This document shows, one piece after another, positions 49,771-63,600 of a DNA stretch of 64,000 nt. Position numbers and translations under genes: made by a program. The DNA is taken from the NCBI GenBank assembly GCA_036345935.2, contig JADWOT020000005.1, forward strand, positions 1,674,001-1,738,000. Direction: 5' to 3'. The DNA is from Taenia hydatigena. Its lineage: Eukaryota > Platyhelminthes > Cestoda > Cyclophyllidea > Taeniidae. Under the pieces are notes generated by a model that saw only the letters and a program-made list of their open reading frames with translations, was not told where the DNA came from and did no database searches. Position 1 is the stretch's first letter. Each line of letters opens with the position of its first letter.

Positions 49771-49828
49771 TTCGTTTTACTTTCATTCCGAAACGTGGAC
49801 ATTTCGATTTTACTTTCATTACGGAACC
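49771..49828 (+). repeat. 33-bp direct duplication, two copies
   Basis: The segments TTCGTTTTACTTTCATTC and TTCGATTTTACTTTCATT, each followed by a CGRAAC-like end, lie 33 bases apart at the TTTTAC core. They encode a repeated FYFHxxT-like peptide in the 119-codon open frame around them. Three-base periodicity is preserved, but no gene is supported. Confidence 0.7.
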
Positions 49829-52800
49829 AGAAAAATGCGCTGTGCTTGGACAAATTCACCACTTTTAGACCGAATCGCGCATATATACATGCGGGTACAA
49901 GTGCTGCGCAGGAGCGATGTAAGCATAAGAATGAATAAAAATAAAGGTGGCGGGGTTCTATGCAAAGTGCATAAAATCTATTCGGACCTTCACCGTCTGG
50001 ACTGTTGGATGACCAATATTAAAGCTGCCTCAACTCAATTTAAAGATTTCGCAGACCGCTCCGAACCTCCACGACCACAAATGAGCGTGGAGCAACCCTC
50101 ACCAGCTTCTTGAAGTAAGGTGCTCCTCCTAATTGGCAATGAATTTGGAGCCCAATTTGGCAAGTAACCCCGTGTTTAGATAGCATCGGGAGAAGAACTA
50201 AGACGCTGAGTGAAGGCGATGAATGATGGGGACTATTGTGAACATGCAGACACCATCAGGTGTGCTTGTAATTACTCTAGCATGGACTCACGCACCGTCG
50301 GCTAACACGTGGGCGCATGTACATAAGACATGTAACCCGAACGAGCACCACGTTGCAATCCAAATTGTGCACATGCTTGACCGCCTATAGAAAGCACTTT
50401 TCTAGAGACCACGCACCACACCAGGTAAGTTTTGCGTTTAACATTACTCGCTGACCGGGTATAAACTGAGCTTCGCAGGCAAGTTCAACTCAATTATCCA
50501 AAAAATTTGCTTTTTAAAGAGGACACAAGGTAGGGTTCGCCTCAATTAACTTTACATTGTCTTAAGCAAACTCCGTTTGGGCTAGTTTTTAGCCTTTCTC
50601 GTTTCCGTTGCATAGTGCAGTGGATTTACAATGAGGCTCTGAATCAGTAACATTTGCTTGTTTTGCACATGTTTGTCTGATATCTTGCGTGGAACGAGAA
50701 ACAATGCTTGCAGCAATAGCACCTGACGAACACAGATGCGCTTTTAATGCATATACGATGAGTCTTGGTCTAGGTCTTTGGCTTCACTGGCCTCTGCAAA
50801 GCATGTAGTTTTATTTAGACCTCGCAAAGCGTTAAGCATTCAATGGCACTATAGAAATAGGTCTCCGAGACATAAAAAAATGAATTGTAATATGATGGTG
50901 GTCTCTTATCACAAAACCCTTTTCAAATGGTCGGGAAGTTGCGGCGACTTTCATGACGCACGTTCAAGAAGTGACGAACATGGCGACCTATCAGCCCTTG
51001 AGGCGCATTAACGTCTCTTCATGCATCTGGATGATTGCATTTGAACGCCAGTTCAGTTGATGGACGCTTGAGGAAACGTATTTCACCAATCGGATTGAAC
51101 TTGACTAAAACTTTCAAGGCAGGGTATTCTTTAGGTATCTTGCTAGCAACGAAACGTCATTACTTCCCCATCATCAAAGGGCGTATGGATGAGCCTTTTT
51201 CTTATTACGCTCCCATCGTTTAGTAACTTGTCATTGTGTTTTAGATGTGGGTGCATGGCTAGTTAATACCTCTTGTCACGGCACTTCGTCCTGATGCTGT
51301 TCAACAGGTGTTAAGCCAAGCCTCGACGTCAGTTGAATGAAGGAGAGTGCGGTTCTTTGACCAAAATGGCTCAACCTGCATTTCTCTTGTTAAATCCACA
51401 CTCTATGCTACTAAGGCTTTAGGTGGGAGACAAATAATGGCAACCGTGTTTGCGTTCATCAGACCCTTTCAAGTGACAGTTAGTCATTAGGTAGAGGTAC
51501 ACAGAGGGCATGCATGCACCTTGAACATCTATTGCAAGTTAAGATGATTGCTGTTCGTAGAGCATTATAGTTCCATGCAGGAATTTTACATGATAATCAA
51601 CCGACGTTAGAAAATAGCCATTTATTACTAGGGCAGTCTGATGGGCATGAATTGATTGATTGCATTAACGAAAGTACTCAACCGCTCCCCGTTGGTAAGC
51701 TACCGTTAGATATGCAAAATTCTGTAGTTATTATAAAATCGATTGCAGACCCACTTGAACTGGTCTTGACTCCAAGTGCAACTAAGATCTGTCCGCTCAG
51801 CCTAACCAGCATGATTGCCATCAAAATACTCGTTTGGGAACAACCACGACTAGTCAATCAGTTCCAGCGGGTTTCTCTCCCCATTAATGACAGCACACAT
51901 TGTTCTCTTCTGTATCCTTTTACTTCTTCAAGACGAAGTCTGTTTTATGCGTCTGCCACTAAGATTACCTGTACTGTGTTGTTAATGAGCAGCAGTGTCA
52001 ATTGGCAAAATAACCTGTATTTGCTAATTTGGAAAGACTGATTGCAGCCAAAATACCAGAAATCGAGCACAAATTTTAGGTTTTCGACGTATATTGCATT
52101 TCCGTGCTACACTGCATTTGGATTTAGGAAGGCTTCATTCTAAGATGAGCACATCTTCTTAGTCAAAATGTCAAATGAGGAGGACTTCGAGAACTGTTAA
52201 GCGAGGTGACAGATCTACGGGAGTACGAATAAACAAATAGCTAGTCTAGGTAAAAAAGTGTGTGGTAAGCATGCAATGCGAGTGGTGATAGCCAGGCAAA
52301 AGAGGCATGCTGTATGGAAGGATAAGCCGCAATTTTCTGTGACTCTCTGCATAGCCAAAACATAACCAGGGATTGCTGAAAAGCCATCAGTAATGTGTGC
52401 ACGCAAATGTGTAACTTGAGATTGCTGTTAGACAATACAAAAGAGTCAGATTTCCCTTCTCAAATGCACACACAAATGGGCACGTCACCTCCACTCGCAA
52501 AAAATTTGGCATATTTTGGAAAATGTATTTGGCCTCAGAGAAGTAAGTAGAAAATTTCAAAGGCAACTATTAGCTGAGGGCGATGATTTGCGTGGAGGAG
52601 ATGAATCGACTGAACGTCCGGTGTTGTTTGTACCCCTTAGCCTTCGAATCGTTACAACAGTGGCACATGTATAGTGCGAGCAGCACAAAGAAAAGTTGGC
52701 GTTATTTATCTTTAACGTGCAAGAAATACGCTGACATCGGCAATCAGACTATAAACTTGTCTATCATGAACAATCATCTACATCGACGCATTTTTGCCAA

Positions 52801-55080
52801 GTTAAAACGGTACAATCACAGTTGAATTTGTTCAAGTAATGAAGTAGGTGCTTATTAACTAAAAACCTGAATCAGCGTTGTGGCACATCTGCTTACTAAA
52901 TAGCAGCCACTTTCGCAAGCTTATTTAGCCTAACAAGAACTGTACACAATACCAGAATTCTTGGGATTTTCTGCCGCAAAACCCTCAAAGTAATTAACGT
53001 GAATTAGCGCAACCCTTCCTGAGAACACCATTTTGCTAGAGAATAGACTGTATGAAGGCTAGCAACTTGCGCTTGTGCAAAACAGACTTTTGATGGAATA
53101 TGCCACTTGCTTCCCTTTATATCACCTGAGAGGCAATTGGCATGGTATAAAGGCTCTGGTAAGCTGCGAGCAAAAGTACAGATACCGGAGGAGAAGGATG
53201 GAGGGAAGGCCAGCCTGACACTCTAATTTGTCTCTAGGCGCCTACGACTTACTGCTCCGCTCTAATCCACGTTTCCAAGTCTCACCCAACCATCTATTAA
53301 ATCCCCCGGTTTCCTCTTTTTAAAGCCTCCAAACGAGTCAGTAGGTACAAAGGGCGAATGCGCCATTGCGGTCTGTCATAAGCTGCCAATGGCTTAGCAC
53401 ATTTCAGGGGCCAGTTCCCCTCCTTAATTTCATTCTATATTACTCTAAGTAGTATCCCCTCTCACTTCGACAATCCTTTACACAACAACTAACTATCACA
53501 GGGAATGGTCGCAAGCTTGCAATAAACCGCTTACTTGTATAGAGTGCGTCCCTTTATCCATGTAGTCCTGCGGTGTGTTTGCCACTGCTTCCGACCTGCC
53601 TGAAACCCAATAGCAGAGCGTATTAAAATTAGCTTGCGGAATGCGAGTTGTTTGATTAATCTATGGGCCGAATTCTACCCTACCGCGCCCACAATGAGGC
53701 GCCACTTAATGCCTTTTGAATAGCATCGGGATGAAATGTGTTTACGAGAAGCGTCACTTAGGCAAGTGTTTCTCTGGCGCTATTACTTCAGGTAATGCCA
53801 GCCACCCAATTCATGGATCGGACACCACCGTACATAAATAGCGATTCTTGAGGAGTTTGAGACTGAGGTAGAAATGGTTTCATTGCTGCAAGTGAAGGTA
53901 AAACATGTCAAGACAATAGGAAACATTTCACACTTATCCAGGTAAGAATAGTTTGTTCGTCACTACTAGTACCTCAATTTTCAACCAGCACGGCTAATTC
54001 AAAGCTTCATTGCAAAGCCACTAGACTTCATGAGGAGAATAACGATTGCCGAAAGCTAAGCAAAATATAGTCCCGACAAAACTTTTATGCAGACATTTTA
54101 AATAAATCTGTCCCTAAAACTTTTCAGATCAGCGAACTTTGTGGGAATCGGAGTTAATTTTAACTGTTACGAGTCACTTCGCACACGCTTATTTGTCCTT
54201 GTTATAGACCAAAATTTGTAACATTTTACGCCTCCACATGAAAGAGCTACACAGAGACGGTCGAGTAGGTACAAAATCACGAGGCAACCCAAATTTAACA
54301 ATCTTTAGTTGTAAAAGCTTAAAATGTAAACTACGGAGAAGAGAATTCGCCCACTGTTTACATGCATGGAATGGTACTGCTTGCTACTTTAAATGTGCTG
54401 CCCAACACATCGATGCTTAAAGCACGACGTGCAAGCCTAAATTTTCATACTGCCGCTTGATCACTTCACATCTATCGGCATTTATTTACAGACACGTAGA
54501 TGCATGCTGAGATAAATAAAGTTCCTTCAGTCTCCTAACAGCGATGACAAATCGATTTTTACATTGGTGTAGATCCTAGCGTTCCGCAGAACGTAAAACT
54601 GAAGGTAACCAACTTTTACAGGGTGCAAACGAGGTGAGACCCACGCCTGAACCCTACGGCCATGTTCTTGGTCATGTTTTTCATTGATATTTCGACAATG
54701 GACAGCATGACGAGATTCATACACCTCCAATTTCAATCCACGCCTTCACAGGTTTAAAGGCAGGACACACCATTTCTGTCCATGTTAGATCACTCGCGCA
54801 AAAGGAACTGCTTTTGAAGTGTAAGTACGCCAGTGATTCAAGTAGGATGGTGAGCGTAAATACACCACATTTGAATGCTGCGCAATTATTTGCAATTGCC
54901 TGAGCTTTATTGAGAGAGTCTGTATCCGTATCTTCTTGATGCTGCCAAAGCAATTCCTAGGCTCAATTTCACAATCCCCTCCCACAATATCTGCAACAGA
55001 CCGTAAAACTATCCAAATTATCCCTTCAAGCACTACAATGGCTAATTGACATGTGGACGTTAAAAGATATCATGGCGAAA

Positions 55081-55700
55081 ATGTGTTCTTTCGGATAAAA
55101 GTGGGGAGGGGAGTCTGTCGCTATTGAAAGTACCGAAATGGCTCCTGCGATCACAGCAAATAGCACGTCTGCGGAGACTTCCGTGATCAAAATAAAACAG
55201 CAGATCTAGCCAGATTGCCCAAATATCACAACGAAGGGATCCTATTCGAGTCCTTATATGACCACCTCAAAGTGGAAGGGCGTGTCATTTACTCCTGCAA
55301 GTTCCGCACTGCCTCCTGCAATCACGACGAACAGCGCGTCTGCCTGGAATATCGCGATAAAAAATAGTGTCATGCCTCATCAGAATCCTGTAATGGCTAA
55401 ATTAAAAAAGAAAGGCGTGTCAATTACTACCAGATCATCTACAGTGACTATAGCAATTACAATCAGGAGCACTTCAACTCAGACTCCCACAATTAAAATG
55501 AAATTCAGGTCTAACCAGACCCTCACAGTCATCAAGACGAAGGGATACGCTTCAACTTTTGCAATGGCGATTTCAAGAAGTTTTGTCGCAATGCTCTCAG
55601 TTGTCGCGACTGACGGGTCTGCCGTTAACGCTCTGCCCATTGTAACCATAGCCGCTTCTATGATAATGCTAGTACTGTCGTCAACCTTTTTGCAGGTCGG
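55081..55700 (+). repeat. Degenerate 129-135-bp tandem repeat, right arm
   Basis: Right-arm counterpart of 45,252-45,871, in the plus orientation. Unit landmarks (KG pairs) fall at about 55,108, 55,237, 55,279, 55,414 and 55,543. The first unit contains an in-frame TAG at 55,207. The last unit loses the AIT core and becomes hydrophobic (IVTIAASMIMLVL). Confidence 0.65.
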
Positions 55701-55740
55701 CGCAAATTGTCAACTACGTCACCTTCTCTCAATGATTTAG
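55258..55740 (+). CDS. 160-codon repeat-protein frame, right-arm copy
   Basis: Same frame as 45,212-45,694 on the other arm, open from an ATG at 55,258 to a TAG at 55,740. Differences from the left copy are two neighbouring residues in the IKNSxMxHQNP segment. Repeat composition and doubts are as for the left copy. The ATG may not be a real start, because repeat-like coding sequence continues upstream to about 55,080 across a stop codon. Confidence 0.25.
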   Translation: MTTSKWKGVSFTPASSALPPAITTNSASAWNIAIKNSVMPHQNPVMAKLKKKGVSITTRSSTVTIAITIRSTSTQTPTIKMKFRSNQTLTVIKTKGYASTFAMAISRSFVAMLSVVATDGSAVNALPIVTIAASMIMLVLSSTFLQVGANCQLRHLLSMI

Positions 55741-58700
55741 CTCAAAACTTGCTACTATCAGAAGTGCCATTTAATTCACTGCAGACTCCATTAATCTGCC
55801 GTTTTGGCCTAACAAATGGGAACTTAATCACACTAAACAATTCTATAATAGCAAATACACAACCTGACCTTTTAACTCGGTCTCAAGTGGGTCCAATCTT
55901 GCAAATGCGTTCGGCGAAACACTAAACTACAAACAAATTAATTGATTGGTGTACTGATAACTGTTGCGCAGCGCTTTAAGTTTACATTGCAATTCGAATA
56001 TTGTCTTTAGCCCTAAAGGACGTTCCTGCCAAAGTTCCACAAATATTTTGCCCAGAAACTGTCTTTGAGCACCTACCAGCCAGACCGCTTGCTCTTGATT
56101 TCCTGTTTATTGCATTAGCCAACTTCAACAGTTACGAGCAAAAAATGCCAATAATAACCACAGCAGTCACCCCAGTCCTATTGTTAATAAGACATTGAAA
56201 TGTACGCGGGAAAGGGAGTCGAACAAGGCACTCAGACTTGGATCTTAGCTCGACGCACACTTACGCCTAGTGGTTATTGGCCAATTGCTAAGCAAACACA
56301 CGCACTTTGGTCGGTTAGGTCAATCATCCTGGCCTTTGGTAGTAAGACTGATGGATCTAAAGCCATTCTTTCTTTATTTGTCATTTTGAACGAGCTTACC
56401 TCGGACTCTACTGATATGCTGGTCAATAAGGTCCATTCACTAAAGCCAAATCTATCGCAAAGCCAGACTAATTAAGGAGAACAAAAGCCATTTCAGATGG
56501 CTAAAAGCGTTAGGCGAGGTATTTGCCAAGAACACTAAGAATCAACTGTTGCTGTGCAAGAGGGTAGCTTCGCTTTGGGTGCCACCATGCCCTTTTGGCT
56601 GAACTCGGTTTAGTGTACATTTTAGCCTTCCTTCTTTTCTTCACAAAGCATAGACGATGCAAGATGAGCATTTGCGTCATCTTGCTGAGTAATTGATGCC
56701 GCATATGCCTCCTAGCTCAAGGGTTAGCGCAAAACAGTGACATGTGGACTCGACATGCAATATCCGCAGCATGCTGCATAGTAGTACAAAGAGATTTCGG
56801 CGTCATTTATTGCTAGCTAAGGTACAAAATGGGCCTTTGGTATTTAAGTCGAACAATAATCGGTTGTGAACAGTCGTCTGTGTCCACGCGCTTTATGCGA
56901 GGGTAACGCAGAGCAACCGGAACTCAGATTGTTCAAGCCACGAGATAAATGTTGATCGACACTAAACCAATGCCTTGGCATTTCAGCTAGCTTCATAAAA
57001 GTAACATTTACAATCTTACTTAACTTAACAAGAACTTCGCATATCAGTAGGGCTTTTTGAGGATCCTGTTACGAAAACGCTATAATAATTAATTTTGATG
57101 GATGAAATCTTTCATCAAAATAGCATTTCACGCATCGCACTTGCGCAGCATGGAGCCTCAAATGGACTGGTAAGAGATTCACTTAGCTGTTGAATTCTGA
57201 AAGCCACTGCTCGCATATTTTAACGTCTTTCTCAGCCATTACACTCATTCCACTCAACCTTGCTTGGCAGCTTTTCTTTGTATGATTGTGCCATATTTCC
57301 TCGAGAAGTGCTTCCCGATCATAATTCAAGGCAATTAGCTTGTATACTTGCTCATGGCTTCAAGAGTAGGATGAGTTGCCTTCGCTACCCTAAAAGCCAA
57401 GCCACAACAACTGGTATACGCTACATGGCAAAATTTGAAGCCTTTCATTTATTTTGCAGGCAAGGGGAGCTGTTTTCAACTGTGGGAGATGAATAGCTCG
57501 CCCTCGGAACAGGAGACATGGACAGTGTGAAGCTACACTCAGATTTACTTTGACGTTGAGAACGCTGAATTAGTGCGAGACGAACGGTGGGCACGCACAG
57601 AATATGCTGATTCACCGAAAGCAAACGGAACTGTGCCTAGCATAGGCAATGCAAATTGAATGTCATGAATTCAGACTCTTTAACGCCTTTCGATTGTTAG
57701 TCCTGTGACGAATCCTAATGCTCAATATACACTTCGCTTGCTTCCCTTCCTCGTTATGGGTAATGGTTTATGCAAATCTGCACTATCAATTGAAGTTTTC
57801 TGTGTGAATGTCGCACATGAGTCTCGCGCAGAGGTTCTATGAACACAACGTGCACATTAGGGGCCCCTTCTTAGCCTTCCTCCACTGACTCAGGCTGCTC
57901 ATGTGTTCCTACCTACCCAAAGCGATTGTGGTTCGTACAATTTGCTTTACATTCAGAAGGGCAAGAATTGCACACATTTGCACTCATCGGTGGTATTTTA
58001 TAATCCGCATTTTAGGTTGTTTCTTCATACTCTTGTTCAATTTTTGCTAGAACCATGCCACTACTTATTCTGGTTTGATGATTTTATCACTTTATGTTAG
58101 CATTAGCACCAGACAATCAGCAGCTAACAGTCAAGACGTCCTATGGCATCTTAATTTAATCCATAGCTGACTTTTGATTTGTGTTTTGGCACTTAAACGC
58201 GCAAATGGGCGCCAGAAGTATTCACAAGGTAAATAAGCAAATGACGAGTTTATTTTTACGCTAGGAGGTAAGCGCATTAAGCGCGATTTATTGCAATGAG
58301 GGGAGCTTTATTGCAGGAATGTTCAGAGGTCTCTATTTCTTCCATCAGTTGGTTTCCTCCCAAGCGTCTACTTGCTTCCTACAATGGGAGGACAACCCTT
58401 TTCTCTACCATAAGCGAGCACTGGAAATTAGCAAATTAGCTGGCTTATGATCCGTTGCAAATACACTTTAGAACTATAGATATTTATTGAGAAATGTGCA
58501 ATTGCCTTTACGTATTTGTGTTTACACACGAGCAAAACGGTCAATGCACACATTCAACTATGACCATCTCGTAACTTGCCAACTTTCAAGCGCAGTGTTT
58601 CTGTTCAGGTTCTGACAATCAACTTGGAGGCTTAAAAAGCACAACCGATCCAGTCTTTGCAAAGGTCATTAATGTAACGCACTAAAAGCTGCATAATTAC

Positions 58701-59434
58701 CTCGCAACTAGAATAATAGTTTGAGTTCTGCTTACTCAACTAGTTAGTCGTAATTTCTATGGCTACGCAAAACTAAAGCGAATCAATTTTAATAGCTAGC
58801 CGTTCTTGCCCAACTCCACTTCCTGTGCCACCTCACAGTATGACACTTGACCCTTAGTTACAAGTGCTATCCTTTAATGACTGTGTTTTAAATCCGTATT
58901 GATGCTCCTATCTCATGGACATTTTATGCTGGGACAAAAAGTATACGAGTATGCCGATTAGGATTTATGACGTTGACATCAGGCTACAAAGTTGAAGTCT
59001 TTTTGATTTCGCATTTATAAACTCTAGTGGCGCTTTTCTTAGATGAGGCAGGTTGCGATTTTCTTAAAAGCGCTAAAGCCTTGGAAGCCCTTACATTGTG
59101 TTAGACTTGCCCTCAATGCCTAATCAATTAGGAATTAAACGCTTAGAAGTTGCACTTATGACTAGCAGCTAGACAGACTAGCTGGATGCAGTTTTCCACA
59201 TCGCTCATACTCAATAAAAGTTAATTTTCTCTCCAGTGGTAAAAGCTTAAATTTTTCTATTACGAGTTAGGAAAGCTATGCACGGATTGATCTTTAACGC
59301 AATGCCCGAGTACAAATTTTAACTTACGACTGTTTTAGGTGGTTTAGGGCGGATCAATCGACGGGCACGAATCCTACTGAATCAGCATTAAACATGCCTG
59401 TTTCGACTACAAAGCTCCTGAATACCTGCATCGA

Positions 59435-60657
59435 ATGTTTGTGAGTGAGATCGAAGGCATCGCGGTGCTGCACTGGGAAGCTCGAAATTCCACATTTCAG
59501 ATGTTTCAAAACGCAGAGATTGACCGATGCAGGGCCAATTTGGTGGGTCTTGAGTCTGTGGATCGCGAACGTAAAATAGCCATTGGAAGGCATCAAGTAC
59601 TGATGGATTGCGGTTACAGATAAAACCCCTCTGTGGTGAAATTACTTTTACTCTCAGTCACTAGTGCTCACAGCATTCCTTTGTGACCGCAAGTTTCCTT
59701 AAATTTTGTGGAAAAAGCCGTCGTAGGTAATCCAACTTGCACTATCCGAAACGAGTAGAATTAGGTGGCAGTTGACTCACAACAGTCGACTAGAAAATAA
59801 ACCCAAGGAGCTAGCACGTCGACGACCGTCTGCCATGCCGTTGATTGAGGAAGTGCTGAATGGACTATGTGCATGCATGGAGAACGATAGTCTTCGTTAG
59901 CATATAAGAAGAGAAGACGTTACGTCGGGTAGTCGATCCATCACAAATGATAACTGTAGTCTACGGGGGAAAGCGGTCTCGTACTTCAAGACACAGCAAA
60001 ATGTCATGTGTGACCGCAAGGTCCTCACAACATTTAGCTCATTTTGCACACCTTTACTGTGCATGACGTGACAGGCTTTCTCGTAATGAGCTCAGAAGGT
60101 ATTACCAATGAAAACGTGTGACGAATTGGACTGGGTTGAGGAGTCGGCAATGACTGCACGGGGTTCAATCATAAGTACGTATTCATTTATCAGTGGCATA
60201 TTGGGATTCACAGCAGGCAGGAGGGTTCGGGCGGTAAGCAGATGCTGCAGTGATCAGTTGCTAACTTATTTGACTAGTGGGTTTGGACTCCAAATAACAA
60301 GGATCGTTGATAAGGTCAAAAATGACTGTAAAATCACCCAATAACCAAGCACATGGTTAACGCTTGCTTTTGTGATGGACTGATCATAGTCGCTGAAGCC
60401 AAATGCTGATAAAAGCAAAAATCGGCAGAGTTAAAATTGACTGACACTGCATCAGTACTCGTCACATGAGCATCAGTGCTCAGAGCCACCAGCAGATTTG
60501 GGGACTGGGATGCACAAATAACGTTGGGAATAAGTTGCACTTTGCAGCAGTCAAAGTTGGTGTAAGACTGATTGTTAAGCAAATAAGACTATTGACGCAG
60601 AGATTTGAGATGTGTGTGTTTGAAGCTTTGCGACTCGAACCGATCAGTGATTCTTAA
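59435..60657 (+). pseudogene. Series of short open frames, possible decayed gene (right arm)
   Basis: Counterpart of 40,300-41,522. Frames 59,435-59,623, 60,108-60,344 and 60,466-60,657 are open as in the left arm. The frame starting near 59,772 is cut short by a TAG at 59,899 where the left arm has TGG. No domain is recognised. Confidence 0.2.
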
Positions 60658-63600
60658 CATTTGCGAATTCAAACTGGAGTAATTTTGTGTTAATGAGACT
60701 ACACGTTGGTAGGTCAGGCGGACCACTTTAACAGTAGAAACATCCAAATGATGTGTGCAGTCTTCCGTCTCGGCACTAAGGAGCTAAGATAAGTAGCTAT
60801 CTCCGAATTGGCATTGAAGATGCTCGGTGAAGCACCTCCAAAATAACTGGCTTCTCCTCGCTTAGACGCAGGTGAAGGGTTTAGCTTGCATACCCGTCGG
60901 ATAAATGATGACAGTACGATGCAGAGATTAGATGGCTGGGATTTCGGGATGTCTGTATGTTGTAAAAATGCCTGAATATAACTATGGGAAGCATATATTC
61001 TCGCAGCTGTTTTTAAGGTCAATTGTTGAAGTGGCTTAGGCGACAGAAAATTTGTGGGTGCTTACTACTTATAACACAAAAGATTAGCCGCGTCAACACA
61101 AATGTGATACAACCGGGCCCATTTTATGACCAGTGTAAGCCCACTGAGTAAGTTCTTCTATTTCCTTGCTGAGTGGGTCTATTTGTTGCGCTTGCTGAAC
61201 TTGTTGCAACCAACGCAATGGCTGCACTTCAGAGTACTGGATTTACCGAATTAGGCACTATGCCTTAGATGCTTATCAGTCGCTAATCAAATCATGTCTA
61301 TGGTTCTTGTTTTGCCTTCCATGCTGAATAACCTAAGCTTCACACAAACTCAGATCCTTTATTCAAAACAGGCAGAGATCACATCTAGCGAAACACTATT
61401 GGAGCCCAAATAGCAGAAAATTACATGTGTCTCTATTCCCTTACTTCGCATCATTCGAAATACCAAAGCGCAAGCGATTGAAGAGTGCGCACAAATCTGT
61501 TTTTGGCTATTTTGTTGATTCTAAAAGATCCTGACACACCGTTTGCTTAAAGAAAGTGGTCAGTAGCAGTAGAATGCCCAATCAGGGACCAAATTTTACC
61601 GCGACCACATATCCTTGGTAAATAGTGTGAAGAAAGCGGAAGGCAGTGTGCTATTCTCTCCTTTATGTCTTACTGCCTCATGATAATTAACTTGTGCAGG
61701 CATCACATCAAACCACACAATACTCTCTCAGCAGCCGTCTTTGCGCCTATCAGCATAGCTTTTGAAGAACTGATTTACTAAGCCCATGAAATCACTTCGC
61801 GAATGCATAATGGTCTTAAGGTGATACCATATAAGAAGCACGAATCATTGTTTACTCCTGCTGCTCAATCTCAATGTCCATGTCAGATTGGTTCGTGCAG
61901 CTGTCAATTGCTAGTTTTGCGCTTGCACCAAAGCAGTGGATGTGATAAAAGCTGGAGGCACGCCTCCGAATTCGGCGCTATTCTTCAGCGTTAGGTATGT
62001 CACAATTGGAAGAGGCTACTGAAGCCAACAAGAACCTTGTGCGAGTAGAGTTGTAGCAAACACTGAGCAGGTAAACTTTGGGTAATGCTCTGTGGCAGGA
62101 CAGTTAAAGCCTATGAGTGAGTTTTTTAAGACTTTTCACTAATTTTACACAGGCATCTCGCTGCACTCTTCTCGCAACATCCCCTTGTCTACATCGGCCA
62201 CCCCTATAAGCTCACCCTTAGGTAAAAGGCAATCTTGACATGATGCGTTCCTACGATGGCTAAAGTGAGCTTAGCGCTTAATGTCACCCATTAAATGTTA
62301 ACTGGATGCAATTCAATGCGTTTTCATCCCAGGCTACGTGCACCATGACCACCGGCGAAATGATTATTATTTTCCATTTGCAGTCTATGTAGGAAAGTGC
62401 GATGCAGCAGCTGGAATAGGTATCTAGTCAAGTTGATCAGTTCACTCTATCAACCCACTTTGCTAGCCGAGCCACATGGCATGCAATGGTGTATTATTGA
62501 ATAAGGAAGCAAAAGTTGCTGAAGCACAACAAGGCCATTCTTCTCTCCTTTACCCCAAGTTATGTGAATGAAGGATTTTCGCTCCCCTTAAACTTGTTAA
62601 AGTGTAGACCATTTATGTTTTAGGAGAGTTAATGGCAAGGACCGGGGTCGATCTGGGATTGTTCGTGTTTGTAGACAGTTCAATAACAGCCTAAAGGTAG
62701 ATACGAATTCAAAGAAACTATCTTTTCCTTCACCACACGGGATGTCAAAACAAAGACCATGCTACACTGTTCACATCTACTTGGCTACAACAAAAAATGA
62801 GTAAATTGACAAATAAATCTGAAACCTGCAAGACCGATAGGGTAATGATCTAAATGAGGCCTTAAAACGTGTGCCCGAGTGTTTGCTGTAGTCAAAAAGC
62901 AGAGTGACGCACAGAGGATGAGGATCAAATGTGATTTCCGAGTGATAGCACCCATAATGACGTTTCGAATTGTTCATTTTTACAAGCTCCAGCATATTTC
63001 ACGCTGCAAATTGACCACCTTTTGAACCGCAATTCAAACTCGCTGATATCAGGAGGGGAAAATTCTGACAAAAAGGTGGGGCTGGAACAGACCTGCCGGG
63101 TAAGTCTTAGGGCCAAATTTAATAGTCCTCGTCGGTACCTTTTAATTGGTCGAAAAGTTCATCAATTGCGAGTTTTTATAACCATCATCCTTCTTTTAAC
63201 AAAATACGCCCATTCTAATGAGGCAGAAATATAGGACAGTTGAAGTTAAACCTTAGTAGTGCACCGACAGTTTATTTTTCATTTGAATTCCTTGGGACCT
63301 TTCACCAGCTGGTGATGGAATCTATATTTGCCAAAATAATAACATCTTGCAAGGTCACATCCTGTCCTTATTGCTTTTTAACTGCGCACAAACATGCTTT
63401 TGCATAAAACAATATTGGAATGGATGGATGGCTGGTTTTACATGCTCATTGTGCACAAAGTCAGCAGCCACTTCAAGGCGAGCAAGCGGAAGTGCGCAAT
63501 AAATGCTGAACATAAGTTTACTACTTCGGCGTAAGACTAAGCCAACAAACACATTTCTCAATTAATTTGACCCCTGATTGTTTTATACTGCAATCGTTTC

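Larger units (their letters stand above)
46683..54269. other. Single-copy spacer of the inverted repeat
   Basis: 7,587 bases separate the arms and have no inverted counterpart. Open frames reach 129 codons (51,652-52,041, plus) and 119 codons (49,754-50,113, plus) but show no motif or splice support. The only local repeats seen are a GATGTGATG-type simple repeat near the left edge and a 33-bp duplication near 49.8 kb. The stretch 53,170-53,480 is richer in C, T and G but has no recognised gene. Confidence 0.9.

Noticed and set aside
51652..52041. 129-codon plus-strand frame in the spacer
   Set aside because: Length is near what chance allows in 64 kb, and no motif, splice support or homology was recognised.
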